A stretch of 64,000 nt of DNA, taken from the NCBI RefSeq assembly GCF_003665435.1, contig NZ_CP023407.1, forward strand, positions 930,001-994,000, given 5' to 3'. Position numbers and translations under genes: made by a program. Positions 1 to 9,087 of this stretch are shown one piece after another (within the stretch, counting starts at the first letter, position 1; every line of letters starts with the position of its first letter). The DNA comes from Streptomyces fungicidicus. Lineage in GTDB: Bacteria; Actinomycetota; Actinomycetes; Streptomycetales; Streptomycetaceae. The notes under the pieces are model-generated. The model was not told the DNA's origin. It did no database searches and saw only the letters and a program-made list of their open reading frames with translations.

Positions 1-880
1 CCAGCTCGGCCAGCCGGTCGTGGACGTCCGAGGCCCGCTCGATGACGGCGCTGCGGTCCCTGATGATCTCGTTCGCCCGCTCCAGCCCGGCGAGGGCCGA
101 ACGGGTCTCGGCGAGCAGGTTGGCGGTGTCGATGGCGGCCGCGGCGAGGGCGGCGAAGGAACCGAGCAGGGCGATCTGCTCCCGCTCGAAGACCCTGGCC
201 CGCCGGTCCGCGGCGAAGAGCACGCCGATGACGTGGTGTCCGAGCATCAGGGGCACCCCGACGATGGCGACGAGTCCCTCGTCCTGCACGCCGGTGTCGA
301 TGCTGCGGGTGTGCCGGAAGCGGTCGTCGCGGAAGTAGTCGTCGGTCACGTAGGGGCGCGCGGTCTGGGCCACCAGGCCGCCGAGTCCCTCGCCCATGCC
401 GAGTCGCAGCTGCTGGAAGCGGGCGGCGACGGACCCCTCGGTGACCCGCATGTAGGTGTCGCCCCTGGCCGGGTCGTTCAGGCTGAGGTAGGCGACGTCG
501 GTGCCGAGCAGGGAGCGGGCGCGCTGCACGATCGCCTGGAGCACGGCGTCCAGGTCGCGCAGTCCGGCGAGGTCGTGGGCGGTCTCGAAGAGGGCGGACA
601 GCTCGGCCTCCCGGCGGCGGCGTCCCTCCAGTTCCGCGCGCACCCGCAGGGCCAGCGCCTTCGCCTGCTGGAGCGCGGCGATCCGCTCGGCGGGCAGTCC
701 CTCGGCGCGGGCGAGCAGCACCGGCTGCTCGTAGGCGTCGGCGGAGGCGCCCCGGGCGAGCAGCTCCAGGAACGGCGTCTCGGCGCTGCCGGGCGCGGGG
801 GCGGCGGCGTCGGGACGCCGCCCGGGCGCTCCGGCACCGGAAAGGGGACGCGCGGCGGACTGCGGGTGATCACGGGGCAT
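1..880 (-). CDS. GAF-domain regulator, probably PucR/CdaR-like (C-terminus cut off by window)
   Basis: Partial: the N-terminal ~293 residues are present and the 3' end runs off position 1. The reading frame has a Pro/Ala-rich start, a charged helix near residues 70-95 and then a GAF domain at about residues 95-250. Recognisable GAF pieces are VAYLSLNDP, GMGEGLGG, VTDDYFRD and IVGVPLMLG. GAF domains bind small molecules or nucleotides; in this family they usually precede a helix-turn-helix, which is not in view. ATG at 880 is used; an in-frame GTG at 886, five bases after GAGGA, is equally possible. It lies 81 bp downstream of the 3-hydroxybutyrate dehydrogenase gene on the same strand, so it may be co-transcribed with it and sense a linked metabolite (inference). 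Confidence 0.7.
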   Translation of the reverse strand, partial: MPRDHPQSAARPLSGAGAPGRRPDAAAPAPGSAETPFLELLARGASADAYEQPVLLARAEGLPAERIAALQQAKALALRVRAELEGRRRREAELSALFETAHDLAGLRDLDAVLQAIVQRARSLLGTDVAYLSLNDPARGDTYMRVTEGSVAARFQQLRLGMGEGLGGLVAQTARPYVTDDYFRDDRFRHTRSIDTGVQDEGLVAIVGVPLMLGHHVIGVLFAADRRARVFEREQIALLGSFAALAAAAIDTANLLAETRSALAGLERANEIIRDRSAVIERASDVHDRLAEL

Positions 881-967
881 GCTCACAGGATTCCTCATCC
901 CGCGGCCGTCCCGTCAGGCCTGTGGAAAACTCTGTCGGCCGACGGCCGGCCGCTGACGGCCGGTGCC

Positions 968-1768
968 TCAGTGCGCGGTCCAGCCGCCGTCCATGACCAG
1001 CGACGTGCCGGTCACGAAGGACGCCTGCGGGCCGCACAGATAGGCCACCGCCTCGGCGACCTCCTCCGGTTCGATGAGCCGCCGCACGGCGCTGTCCTGC
1101 AGCAGGACCTCGGACACGACACGTTCTTCGGGGATCCCGTGTGCCCGGGCCTGGTCGGCGATCTGCTTCTCCACCAGCGGGGTGCGCACATAGGCGGGGT
1201 TCACACAGTTCGAGGTGACACCGTGCGGCGCGCCCTCGAGGGCGGCGGTCTTGGACAGACCCTCCAGACCGTGTTTGGCGGCGACGTAGGCGGATTTGTA
1301 GGCCGAGGCGCGCAGACCGTGGACCGAGGACACATTGACGATGCGGCCCCAGCCCTGGCCGTACATATGGGGCAGGGCGCCCCGGATGAGCCGGAAGGGC
1401 GCCTCCAGCATCACGGTGAGCACCGTGTGGAAGACGTCGGGCGGGAACTCCTCGATGGGGCGGACCAGCTGCAGTCCGGCGTTGTTGACCAGCACGTCGG
1501 TGCCCGCGGCCGCCGACTCGGCGGCGTCCAGATCGGTGAGGTCGAGGACGTGCGGCTCGACGGCGCCCCCGAGCTCCCCGGCCGCCTCGGCGAGCTCCTC
1601 CAGACCCGCGGCGTCCCGGTCGACGGCTCTGACCTTGGCCCCGGCGGCCGCGAGCCGCAGCGCGCAGGCGCGGCCGATGCCGCCGGCGGCGCCGGTGACG
1701 AGGGCGGTACGGCCACCGAGGTCGAGCGGGGTGGCGTGGGGAGCCGGAAGGACACGGGGCGCGGTCAT
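968..1768 (-). CDS. bdhA: D-3-hydroxybutyrate dehydrogenase (SDR family)
   Basis: NAD-dependent interconversion of D-3-hydroxybutyrate and acetoacetate in the cytoplasm. The 266-residue protein has a Rossmann fold with TGAAGGIG (25-32) and NNAG (95-98). The catalytic and substrate residues known from the Pseudomonas fragi enzyme (Gln94, Ser142, His144, Lys152, Tyr155, Gln196, Trp257) all occur here at a constant offset of six: Gln100, Ser148, His150, Lys158, Tyr161, Gln202 and Trp263. That separates it from generic SDRs. ATG start at 1768. It sits between a Nudix gene upstream (54-bp gap) and a GAF regulator downstream, all on the minus strand. Confidence 0.93.
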   Translation of the reverse strand: MTAPRVLPAPHATPLDLGGRTALVTGAAGGIGRACALRLAAAGAKVRAVDRDAAGLEELAEAAGELGGAVEPHVLDLTDLDAAESAAAGTDVLVNNAGLQLVRPIEEFPPDVFHTVLTVMLEAPFRLIRGALPHMYGQGWGRIVNVSSVHGLRASAYKSAYVAAKHGLEGLSKTAALEGAPHGVTSNCVNPAYVRTPLVEKQIADQARAHGIPEERVVSEVLLQDSAVRRLIEPEEVAEAVAYLCGPQASFVTGTSLVMDGGWTAH

Positions 1769-1822
1769 GTTTCGACCCTAGGCAGCGCCCCCACGTCGCC
1801 ACATGTGGCCAGGCCCTACAGT

Positions 1823-2302
1823 TCAGCCGGTTTCAGTAGGCGCGAACCATGTGGGTGAGTCCGACATGGCCTGCTTGATACGGAAGCGCGCGAACTCGTT
1901 CAGCTCCGGCAGCGCGTCCACCGCGAACCAGCCGACGTCCAGCGACTCGTCGTCGTTGACCCGCGCCTCGCCGCCGAGGGCACGGCAGCGGAAGGTGATG
2001 TCCATGTACTGGCAGACGTCGCCGTTGCCGTACGTCACCGGCTCCAGCGCCTGGACCAGTACCACCCGCTCGACGGCGCAGCGCACCGCGGTCTCCTCCT
2101 CCACCTCGCGCACGGCGCAGGCGGCCGGCTGCTCCCCGGGTTCGGGGATGCCGCCGATCACCGACCACTTGCGGGTGTCGGTCCTGCGGTTCAGCAGGAC
2201 CCTGCCCTCGTCGTCGAAGACGAGCGCCGTGACCCCGGGAAGCCAGAGCAGCTGATGACCGGCGGTGGCACGCAGGGTGCGGATGAAGTCGGGAGTAGCC
2301 AT
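1823..2302 (-). CDS. Nudix hydrolase
   Basis: 159-residue single-domain Nudix pyrophosphohydrolase, expected to cleave a nucleoside-diphosphate-linked substrate; the substrate cannot be read from sequence. The Nudix box is at about residues 51-74: GGIPEPGEQ, then REVEEETAV. The REVEEE metal-binding core is intact, but the usual Gly near the end of the box is Ala. A WSVIGG strand precedes the box as in MutT-like enzymes. A possible -10 (TAGGGT, minus strand, 2310-2315) lies seven bases before the ATG, so the mRNA may be leaderless; no good -35 is visible. Confidence 0.85.
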   Translation of the reverse strand: MATPDFIRTLRATAGHQLLWLPGVTALVFDDEGRVLLNRRTDTRKWSVIGGIPEPGEQPAACAVREVEEETAVRCAVERVVLVQALEPVTYGNGDVCQYMDITFRCRALGGEARVNDDESLDVGWFAVDALPELNEFARFRIKQAMSDSPTWFAPTETG

Positions 2303-2367
2303 GCCCCCGACCCTAACCGGCCGGTCGGGGGCCTTTCCGCCGCTTCGGGGGGTGTGCGGCGGGCGTA

Positions 2368-3981
2368 CTACCGCACGTCACCGGCGCGTCGCCCGCGCAC
2401 GCCCGCGGCCACGGCCCAGCCCAGTCCGCCCGCGGCGACCAGCACGAGGGCGATCTCCGGGAGGACGCCGAGGCGGGTGGCGGGGGTCTGCGAGGAGCGC
2501 AGCGGCACCTCCTGCACCAGGGAGTCCGCGACGAACATGCCGGTCTTCTGCGTGATCTTCCCGTCGGGCATGATGACCGCGCTGACCCCGCTGGTCACCG
2601 GCACCGTGACGGCGCGGCTGTGCTCCACGGCGCGGACCCGGGACATGGCGAGCTGCTGGTAGGTCATCTCGCTGCGGCCGAAGGTGGCGTTGTTGCTGGG
2701 CACCGAGATCAGCTGGGCGCCGGCGGTGACGGTGTCGCGCACCGCCCAGTCGAAGGCGGCCTCGTAGCAGGTGACCAGGCCGACCCCGGCTCCGCCCATG
2801 CGGAAGACGCCCGGCCGGTCGCCCCGGCTGAAGTCCTGGCGGACCATCGACGTCCACTCGTCGTTGATCGCCCCGACCAGCGAGCGCAGCGGGAGGTACT
2901 CGCCGAACGGCTGGATCTGCCGTTTGTCGTAGGTGTCCACGGGGCCCTTCCGCGGGTCCCAGAGGATCTGCTCGTTGAGGAGTCTGCCGTCCCGGTCGAC
3001 CACGCCGCCGACCGAGATGGGCGCGTCGACGGCCTTGGCCGCCCTGTCGATGACGGCGCGGGCGTCGGCGTTGGCGAACGGGTCGATGTCGGAGGAGTTC
3101 TCGGGCCACAGCACGATGTCGGGCTGTTCGGCCCTGCCGGCCGCGACCTCGGCGGCCAGGCGCTCGGTCTCCCGGGCGTGGTAGTCGAGTACGGCGCGCC
3201 GCTGGGAGTTGAAGTCGAGACCGAGGCGGGGCACGTTGCCCTGGACGACGGCGACGGTCACGGTGCCCTTCTCGGCCGTGTCGCTCACCAGCGAGCGGGC
3301 CGCGAGGGCGGCGGCAGGCGGCACGGCGACGCTCAGCACGGCGACGACCGCCGCGCCCCGCCGCAGGTCGCCGGTGCGGCGGGCCCGCAGAGCCTGCCGC
3401 ACCAGCTCGCCCAGCCCGAAGCCGCACAGCACGACGGCGAAGCCGAGCACGGGGGTGCCGCCGAGCGCGGCGAGCGGCAGGAAGACGCCGTCCGCCTGGC
3501 CGAACGCGACCTTGCCCCAGGGGAAGCCGCTGAACGGCGCGCGGGCGCGTACCGCCTCCCCGGCGATCCACAGCGCCGCCGCCCACACCGGCCGGCCGGG
3601 AAGACGCGACACGGCGGCGATGCCGGCGCCGACCAGCGCCACGAAGACCGCCTCGATCAACACGAGGGCGAGCCACGGGCCGGGGCCCACCTCCACACCG
3701 GTCCACACCAGCAGCGGAAGCAGGAAGCCGAGGCCGAAGAGGTAGCCGAGGCCGAGTGCCGCCTTCCAGCTCCGGCCGCGCAGCACCCAGCCGAAGACGG
3801 CGAAGGCGGGTACGGCCAGCCACCACAGGGTGCGCGGCGGGAAGCTGACGTAGAGCAGCAGGCCCGAGAGCGCGGCTGCGGCGGCCGGGAGGAGGCGCAC
3901 GAGGCGGCCGCGCCACGCCGGGGGCGCGGTCTGCGGCGGCATCGGGTCCGATTCGCCGACGGGAGTTGCGGTGACGGTCAC
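2368..3981 (-). CDS. lnt: Apolipoprotein N-acyltransferase
   Basis: Integral membrane enzyme that adds the third acyl chain to the N-terminal cysteine of lipoproteins. 537 residues. About six to eight hydrophobic segments fill residues 28-230, followed by an extracellular nitrilase-like domain (about 240-490). The catalytic triad is visible: Glu294 in LWPENS, Lys353 in YDKRQIQPFGEY and Cys405 in VTCYEAAFD. GTG start at 3981; a TAGACT -10-like hexamer six bases upstream suggests a leaderless transcript. An alternative ATG lies 13 codons in. Streptomyces typically carry two Lnt paralogues; which one this is cannot be settled from the window. Confidence 0.92.
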   Translation of the reverse strand: MTVTATPVGESDPMPPQTAPPAWRGRLVRLLPAAAAALSGLLLYVSFPPRTLWWLAVPAFAVFGWVLRGRSWKAALGLGYLFGLGFLLPLLVWTGVEVGPGPWLALVLIEAVFVALVGAGIAAVSRLPGRPVWAAALWIAGEAVRARAPFSGFPWGKVAFGQADGVFLPLAALGGTPVLGFAVVLCGFGLGELVRQALRARRTGDLRRGAAVVAVLSVAVPPAAALAARSLVSDTAEKGTVTVAVVQGNVPRLGLDFNSQRRAVLDYHARETERLAAEVAAGRAEQPDIVLWPENSSDIDPFANADARAVIDRAAKAVDAPISVGGVVDRDGRLLNEQILWDPRKGPVDTYDKRQIQPFGEYLPLRSLVGAINDEWTSMVRQDFSRGDRPGVFRMGGAGVGLVTCYEAAFDWAVRDTVTAGAQLISVPSNNATFGRSEMTYQQLAMSRVRAVEHSRAVTVPVTSGVSAVIMPDGKITQKTGMFVADSLVQEVPLRSSQTPATRLGVLPEIALVLVAAGGLGWAVAAGVRGRRAGDVR

Positions 3982-4089
3982 TCCGGGAGTCTACGGCGGG
4001 TGCCTCGGGGGACCGCGTGCCGCATCGGTTCCGTGGAGCTTGTCGCCGACGGCGCGCTACGGCGGCCAGGCGCTCGCGGGAAGGGGAGG

Positions 4090-4635
4090 TCAGTGGGTCG
4101 CGCCCGGCTGGTGGGGGCGGAGCCGGTCGCGGATCACGGTCACCGCCGCTTCCGCGTCGTCCACGGTGACCGTGAAGGTGTGGCCGTCCCCCAGGCGCAG
4201 GATGATGCCCTCGCCGCGGCGCACCACGACCGCCGTTCCCCTCTCGGGCCGCCAGCGGTACCCCCAGCCGCCCCAGTTCCGCGGAGTGACGAGCGGGGCG
4301 AACTCCGCGCCGACGACGTGCGAGAGCGGGATGCGGCGGCGGGGCACTCCGATGTGGCCGCAGCGCACCTCGAGATGGTCCTCGTCCACCCGCAGGGCGA
4401 CATGCACGAAGGCGAGGGTGCCGAACAGGACCAGCAGCCCGGCGGCGATGCAGCCGACGACGGCCATGACCAGCGGCGCGATGCCGGAGGTCCACGCGGA
4501 GTCGACGGCCAGCGCGATGCCGAGCGCCAGACACGCGGCGCCGATCAGCGCCAGGAGCCACTGGAAGCGGTTGGTCGCGCGGCCGGTCCAGACCTCGGGG
4601 TACGGGGCATGCTCGCCGTGGCGGTGGTCCCTCAT
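4090..4635 (-). CDS. Membrane-anchored PH-like domain protein
   Basis: 181 residues. Two membrane-spanning segments (about 20-42 and 46-75) are followed by a bacterial PH-like beta domain (about 78-165). The domain contains a DEDHLEVRCG strand, the PRRRIPLSHV segment that often follows bPH anchors, a WGYRW loop and a long C-terminal helix. No enzyme motif is visible. The ATG at 4635 opens the natural N-terminus (MRDHRHGEH); the frame remains open much further upstream, but that part is a shadow of the racemase gene. It ends 108 bp before lnt on the same strand. Function unknown; a scaffold or envelope role is inference. Confidence 0.75.
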   Translation of the reverse strand: MRDHRHGEHAPYPEVWTGRATNRFQWLLALIGAACLALGIALAVDSAWTSGIAPLVMAVVGCIAAGLLVLFGTLAFVHVALRVDEDHLEVRCGHIGVPRRRIPLSHVVGAEFAPLVTPRNWGGWGYRWRPERGTAVVVRRGEGIILRLGDGHTFTVTVDDAEAAVTVIRDRLRPHQPGATH

Positions 4636-4685
4636 GCGGTCGAGCGTACTCAGAATCCGCTCCGCGGGTACCTCGTGGCGCAGCG

Positions 4686-5480
4686 CTACTGGGCCGTCCG
4701 GGCGGCGGCGACCCGGCCGAGCAGCCTGCCCTCCGCGTAGGTGAGGGCGGCCGTGGGGAGGGCGCCCTCGCGCCCGCTCAGCAGCACCGTCAGGGTGCCG
4801 CTCGGCGGCGCCTGGGGGGCGGGCCGTCCGCCGAGACGGCGCAGGGCCTGCGCGGCCACCGCTCCGGCGGAGCCGTGCAGGGCGAGCGGCGGACGGCCGG
4901 GGCGCTGCACGGCGGCCCGGATGCGTTCGCCGACCAGTTCGTAGTGGGTGCAGCCCAGGACGACGGTCGTCACCTCGTCGGGGGTGAGCTCGGCGGCCGC
5001 GGCGACGGCGGCGTCGATCGCCGTCTCGTCGGCCCGCTCCACCGCCTCGGCGAGCCCCCAGCACGGCACCTGCGTGACGGCGACGCCGCCGGCGAAGTCC
5101 TCGATCAGGTCCCGCTGGTAGGGGCTGCCGGTGGTGGCGGGTGTGGCCCAGATCGCCAGCGGGCCGCCGCCGGCCGCGGCCGGCTTGATCGCCGGGACGG
5201 TGCCGATGACCGGCAGGCCGGGCTCCAGTCGGGCGCGCAGGGCGGTGAGGGCATGCACGGTGGCGGTGTTGCAGCCGACGATCAGCGCGTCGGGGCGGTG
5301 GGCGGCGGCCGCCTCGGCGACGGCGAGGGCGCGCTCGGTGAGGTCCTGCGGGGTCCTGGGTCCCCAGGGCATGCCGTCGGGGTCGAGGGAGAGGACGAGA
5401 TCGGCGTCGGGGCGCAGACGCCGCACCGCGGCGGTGGCCGCCAGCAGCCCGATTCCGGAGTCCATGAGCGCGATCTTCAC
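4686..5480 (-). CDS. Aspartate/glutamate racemase family protein
   Basis: 264 residues with both catalytic cysteine motifs of the cofactor-independent Asp/Glu racemases: GCNTA (about residue 80) and GCTHYE (about residue 180), plus the N-terminal DSGIGL typical of MurI. GTG at 5480 is chosen because the protein then begins VKIALMDSGIG like its relatives; the ribosome site is weak. It may supply D-glutamate or act on another amino acid. Whether it is the sole MurI of the cell or a paralogue cannot be judged here. Divergent from the glycosyltransferase gene, with 58 bp between the starts. Confidence 0.8.
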   Translation of the reverse strand: MKIALMDSGIGLLAATAAVRRLRPDADLVLSLDPDGMPWGPRTPQDLTERALAVAEAAAAHRPDALIVGCNTATVHALTALRARLEPGLPVIGTVPAIKPAAAGGGPLAIWATPATTGSPYQRDLIEDFAGGVAVTQVPCWGLAEAVERADETAIDAAVAAAAELTPDEVTTVVLGCTHYELVGERIRAAVQRPGRPPLALHGSAGAVAAQALRRLGGRPAPQAPPSGTLTVLLSGREGALPTAALTYAEGRLLGRVAAARTAQ

Positions 5481-5538
5481 CCGGCCACGATAGTCGATGA
5501 GCCGCTTCGGGCCCGTCCCGTGGGGGAGACTGCGGCAC

Positions 5539-6714
5539 GTGAGCGCCATTGAGTGGAGTGCCGCCGGATCACTCGCCGCCTGGTTGTGGCTACTGCTCTG
5601 CCAGGGCTTCTTCTGGCGTACGGACGTGCGGCTCCCGCCGTCCCGTGACCCGGCCCGGTGGCCCTCGGTGTGTGTCGTGATCCCCGCGCGGGACGAGGCG
5701 GCGGTGCTGCCCGCGAGCCTGCCCTCGGTGCTCGCCCAGGACTATCCGGGCCGGGCCGAGGTCTTCCTGGTCGACGACGGCAGCGCCGACGGCACCGGCG
5801 CACTCGCGCGTGAGCTGGCGCGGCGGTGCGGCGGACTGCCGCTCACCGTCGGCTCCCCGGGGGAACCGCCCGCCGGCTGGACGGGGAAGCTGTGGGCGGT
5901 GCGGCACGGCATCGCGTCGGCACGCGCGCGGGACCCCGAGTTCCTGCTGCTGACGGACGCCGACATCGCGCACGCCCCGGACAGTCTGCGTCGGCTGGTG
6001 GCGGCGGCCTGCACCGGGGGGTTCGACCTCGTGTCGCAGATGGCCCGGCTGCGCACGGAGAGCCGCTGGGAACGACTGGTCGTGCCGGCGTTCGTCTACT
6101 TCTTCGCGCAGCTGTACCCGTTCCGCCGGATCGGGCGGGCCGGGACCCGGACGGCAGCCGCGGCGGGCGGCTGTGTGCTGCTGCGCGCGGAGGCGGCGGA
6201 GCGGGCCCGCGTCCCGGACTCCATCCGGCACGCCGTCATCGACGACGTGGCCCTCGCCCGCGCGGTCAAGCGGAGCGGCGGGCGGGTCTGGCTGGGTCTG
6301 GCGGACCGGGTGGACAGCGTGCGTCCGTACCCGCGGCTGGGCGATCTGTGGAGCATGGTGGCGCGCAGCGCGTACGCGCAGCTGCGGCACAGCCCGGTGC
6401 TGCTGGCCGGTACGGTCGCCGGGCTGGCGCTGGTGTATCTGGTGCCGCCCGTCGCGACGGTCGCGGGCGCGGTCACGGGGAACGCGGCCGCGGCGGTGTC
6501 CGGTGCGGCGGCCTGGCTCGTGATGTCGGGGACGTACGCCCCGATGCTCCGCCACTACGGGCAGCCGCTGTGGCTCGCTCCCCTGCTGCCGTTCACCGCG
6601 TCGCTGTACCTGCTCATGACGGTGGACTCGGCGGTGCGGCACCACCGGGGGCGCGGTGCGGCCTGGAAGGGCCGCACCTACGCGCGTCCGGAGGTCCTGC
6701 CGGACGAGGGCTGA
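5539..6714 (+). CDS. Family 2 glycosyltransferase, HpnB/CrtQ-like membrane protein
   Basis: 391 residues. An N-terminal membrane anchor (about 5-25) precedes a GT-A domain with VVIPARDEA, FLVDDGSADGT, a metal-binding DADIAH and an acceptor-side DDVALARAVK; QLRHS stands where QxxRW-type motifs normally sit. Two or three membrane segments follow at about 285-370. This layout matches hopanoid- and carotenoid-associated glycosyltransferases (HpnB/CrtQ-like); no hopanoid or carotenoid gene is in the window, so the acceptor is unknown. GTG at 5539 is preferred over an upstream ATG-like start because GGGGGAG ends ten bases before it. Confidence 0.8.
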   Translation: MSAIEWSAAGSLAAWLWLLLCQGFFWRTDVRLPPSRDPARWPSVCVVIPARDEAAVLPASLPSVLAQDYPGRAEVFLVDDGSADGTGALARELARRCGGLPLTVGSPGEPPAGWTGKLWAVRHGIASARARDPEFLLLTDADIAHAPDSLRRLVAAACTGGFDLVSQMARLRTESRWERLVVPAFVYFFAQLYPFRRIGRAGTRTAAAAGGCVLLRAEAAERARVPDSIRHAVIDDVALARAVKRSGGRVWLGLADRVDSVRPYPRLGDLWSMVARSAYAQLRHSPVLLAGTVAGLALVYLVPPVATVAGAVTGNAAAAVSGAAAWLVMSGTYAPMLRHYGQPLWLAPLLPFTASLYLLMTVDSAVRHHRGRGAAWKGRTYARPEVLPDEG

Positions 6715-6721
6715 GCGGCCC

Positions 6722-8026
6722 TCACTTGCGGCCGGGCGTCCAGTTCATGCCCCATCCGTAGGCGTAGTCGACGGTGCGCTGCGGGCTCACTCCGCGCTCC
6801 GGGACCAGGTAGCGGGCCTCGCGCTGGACGACCAGCTCGCCGCCGCCGGTGTTGGTGATGAGGGCGAGCGCGCACACCGTCGAGGGGACGGTGCACTCGT
6901 CGAGGGAGAAGTCGACCGCTGCGCCGTGCTGCGGCTGGAGGGTGACCGTGGCGTGCAGGTCGGCGAAGGAGCGGGCGCCCTCGTAGATGGTGACGAAGAT
7001 GAGGATGCGCCGGAAGAGGTGCTTGTGGTCGAGGTTGACGGTGAGGTTCTCGCCGCTCGTCACGGCGCCGGTGCGGTCGTCGCCGTCCAGGTGGATGAAG
7101 GGGGGCTGGTGCAGCGCTCCGAAGGCGTTGCCGAGGGCCTGGACGACGCCCTTGCGGCCGTCGGTGAGCTCGAACAGGGCGCACAGGTCCAGGTCGAGGT
7201 CGGAGTGCATGGCGACCGGGCGGCCCAGCTTCCCGGCCCAGCCCGAGAACTGCTTGCGGACCTCCCAGTTGAGGTTGACGCGCAGGGCGCCCGAGGTGCC
7301 GCCCTGCTTGGTCAGCGAGACGGAGGGCGCCGCCTTGGTGAGCGTCACCTTCGTCAGCCGGACGGGGGCCGGGGGCGCGGACGGCGGGGGCGGCGCGACC
7401 GGAGGGGCCGCCGGCGGCGGGGGCACGGTCACCGGGGGCGCGACGTGCGGCGCCGGGACCGGCGGGGCCACGGGGGCGGCGGCGCGCTGTGGCTCGTCGA
7501 CGGTGATGCCGTAGTCGGTGGCGAGGCCCTCGAGTCCGCTGCTGTAACCCTGGCCGACCGCGCGGAACTTCCAGGCGCCCTGGCGCCGGTAGAACTCGCC
7601 GAGGACGAACGCCGTCTCCGTGGTCGCGCCCGCGCTGTCGAAGCGCGCGGCGACGGCGCCGTTCGCGGCGTCCTTGACCTCGACGTACAGGTCCGGGACC
7701 TGTCCGAAGGCACCGCCGTCGCAGGAGGCGGCGAGGATCACCGTCTCGATGCCGGGCTCGACGCGCGTGAGGTCGACGAGCAGGGTGTCGGTGACCCTCC
7801 CTCCCGCATCGCGCTTGCCCTCGTGCCGGACGGCGCCGGAGGAGTGGGCGGGCTGGTTGTAGAAGACGAAGTCCGCGTCGGAGCGGACCTTCCCGCCGGC
7901 CAGCAGGAGGGCGGAGGCGTCCGCGTCGGGGACGCCGGGGCCGGACCGCCAGCCCACATCCACCCGCAGTGCCGTGGCCGGCACCGGTGTGTTCGAACCT
8001 TTCGGCATGGACATGTCCGCCCCCAT
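6722..8026 (-). CDS. Two-domain tellurium-resistance (TerD + TerA-like) protein
   Basis: 434 residues. Domain 1 (about 10-190) is a TerD calcium-binding jelly roll: [29 protein letters not shown] and a typical [10 protein letters not shown] ending. A proline-rich linker of about 50 residues follows. Domain 2 (about 245-425) carries the TerA-type signatures [22 protein letters not shown] and LDGDDRTG. The family acts in cytoplasmic stress complexes; the exact role in actinomycetes is unclear. ATG at 8026 gives [15 protein letters not shown] at 8014, seven bases after a GGGGGC run, is an alternative. It stands alone here, with no TerB, TerC or TerE neighbours. Confidence 0.85.
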   Translation of the reverse strand: MGADMSMPKGSNTPVPATALRVDVGWRSGPGVPDADASALLLAGGKVRSDADFVFYNQPAHSSGAVRHEGKRDAGGRVTDTLLVDLTRVEPGIETVILAASCDGGAFGQVPDLYVEVKDAANGAVAARFDSAGATTETAFVLGEFYRRQGAWKFRAVGQGYSSGLEGLATDYGITVDEPQRAAAPVAPPVPAPHVAPPVTVPPPPAAPPVAPPPPSAPPAPVRLTKVTLTKAAPSVSLTKQGGTSGALRVNLNWEVRKQFSGWAGKLGRPVAMHSDLDLDLCALFELTDGRKGVVQALGNAFGALHQPPFIHLDGDDRTGAVTSGENLTVNLDHKHLFRRILIFVTIYEGARSFADLHATVTLQPQHGAAVDFSLDECTVPSTVCALALITNTGGGELVVQREARYLVPERGVSPQRTVDYAYGWGMNWTPGRK

Positions 8027-8303
8027 CACGGGTCGCCGCGCCAGGTCGGGTCCCGGCATCCGTCGGTTGTCGTCCGCACAACCTATTCTTCCGTGCGCGC
8101 GGCCCCCGTGGGGAGGGTGCGGCAACGGGCGGCCAACCCCCGGTAACCGGCCCGGAACTCGGCCTTTACACGAAATACGCTCGCCGATGTGCCCCTTTTC
8201 CCCAAGTTCGCTCGTATTGGGGATCCCAGGTCACGGCGGGCACGGAAAACAACCCTCTTATCGGTCTCCCCAACCAGCACATCGTGGGCTTAACTTATGT
8301 GCC

Positions 8304-8732
8304 ATGACCTCCCCCCGCTCCACTTATGGCGGCGGCTACTATTCCGCTGCCTTCCCGGACACCCCGATCTACGACTCCCTCGTCGCCGAGCGGGGTACCC
8401 CGCAGATCGCACCGATCCGGGTCCCCGCCGCGTACGAGGCGCCGGCCAGTCATCTGCCCGCGCTCCCCTCGGCGTTGCCCGCTCTTCCGGCGGCGCCGTC
8501 CCAGCCGTCCTACGGCTACCCCCAGGCCCCGCAGCCCGCCCCGCTCCATCAGGCGCCCACGGCGTACATCCCGCAGCAGGCGACCGTGCCGCGCGGCTAC
8601 CCCGGCCCCCAGCCGCAGCCGCCGCGTCCGGCTCCGCCCGCCGGCTACGAGGCGATGCGCCCCGCGGCTCCCCGTCCGGCGCCCGTGCCGTACCAGGACC
8701 CGTACAACAGCCAGCAGTACCGCGGCTACTGA
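8304..8732 (+). CDS. Conserved proline-rich hypothetical protein (DUF6643-like)
   Basis: 142 residues. The ordered, tyrosine-rich N-terminus (TYGGGYYSAAFPDTPIYDSL) is followed by a long low-complexity stretch rich in Pro, Ala, Gln and Tyr that ends DPYNSQQYRGY. I recall near-identical N-termini as a conserved Streptomyces family of unknown function. No signal peptide or membrane segment. The repeated PQ/PP/Y pattern suggests a disordered, possibly condensate- or scaffold-type protein (inference). No convincing ribosome site precedes the ATG. It is divergent from the TerD gene across 277 bp. Confidence 0.65.
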   Translation: MTSPRSTYGGGYYSAAFPDTPIYDSLVAERGTPQIAPIRVPAAYEAPASHLPALPSALPALPAAPSQPSYGYPQAPQPAPLHQAPTAYIPQQATVPRGYPGPQPQPPRPAPPAGYEAMRPAAPRPAPVPYQDPYNSQQYRGY

Positions 8733-8914
8733 GCCCGCCCGGACCGTCGGGGCCGCACGGCACGACGGTCCGACGGGCGTGCTCGTCCGCGACCGATTCG
8801 CCGGAGGCCGGAGGCCGCCTCCGGCTGCCCCGGGGAGGGGATCGGATTCCTGCCCGGGAGGCAGGGCACGGAGTTTCGCCTCGCAGTGCGCCGGCCTCCG
8901 CCGCGCCTCGCACC

Positions 8915-8946
8915 GGACGCCGCCGGTCGGTCGACCGGCGGCGTCC
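8915..8946. terminator. Strong inverted repeat, probable terminator
   Basis: Perfect 15-bp arms beginning GGACGCCGCC, with a two-base centre. No U-tract follows, as is common in Streptomyces. It lies 180 bp after the proline-rich gene, so it may instead insulate the next promoter. Confidence 0.5.
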
Positions 8947-8957
8947 TGCCGTCCGCG

Positions 8958-8989
8958 CCGGGGGACGCGGACACCGGGGGACGCGGACG
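8958..8989. repeat. Perfect 16-bp tandem direct repeat
   Basis: Two adjacent copies of a 16-bp unit beginning CCGGGGGACGCGGAC, the last base differing. Function unknown. Confidence 0.6.
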
Positions 8990-9065
8990 CCGGCGGCACC
9001 GTGGAGGTCCGCACGCGCACACCGTCGCAACTGCGGGAACCGGCCCCCCGCTTCGCGCGTTGGCC

Positions 9066-9087
9066 TTTCATGAGCGGTTCATGAGAG
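9066..9087 (+). promoter_or_regulatory. PHO-box-like 11-bp direct repeat
   Basis: Two consecutive 11-bp units, TTTCATGAGCG and GTTCATGAGAG, end 28 bp before the GTG at 9116. Streptomyces PhoP boxes are tandem 11-bp units starting GTTCA; the first bases match but the inner bases are only a partial fit. Candidate only. Confidence 0.35.

Noticed and set aside
20..1858. Long plus-strand open frame antisense to the first genes
   Set aside because: It is the GC-driven shadow of the regulator and dehydrogenase genes; its residues are low-complexity Gly/Asp/Val and show no motif.
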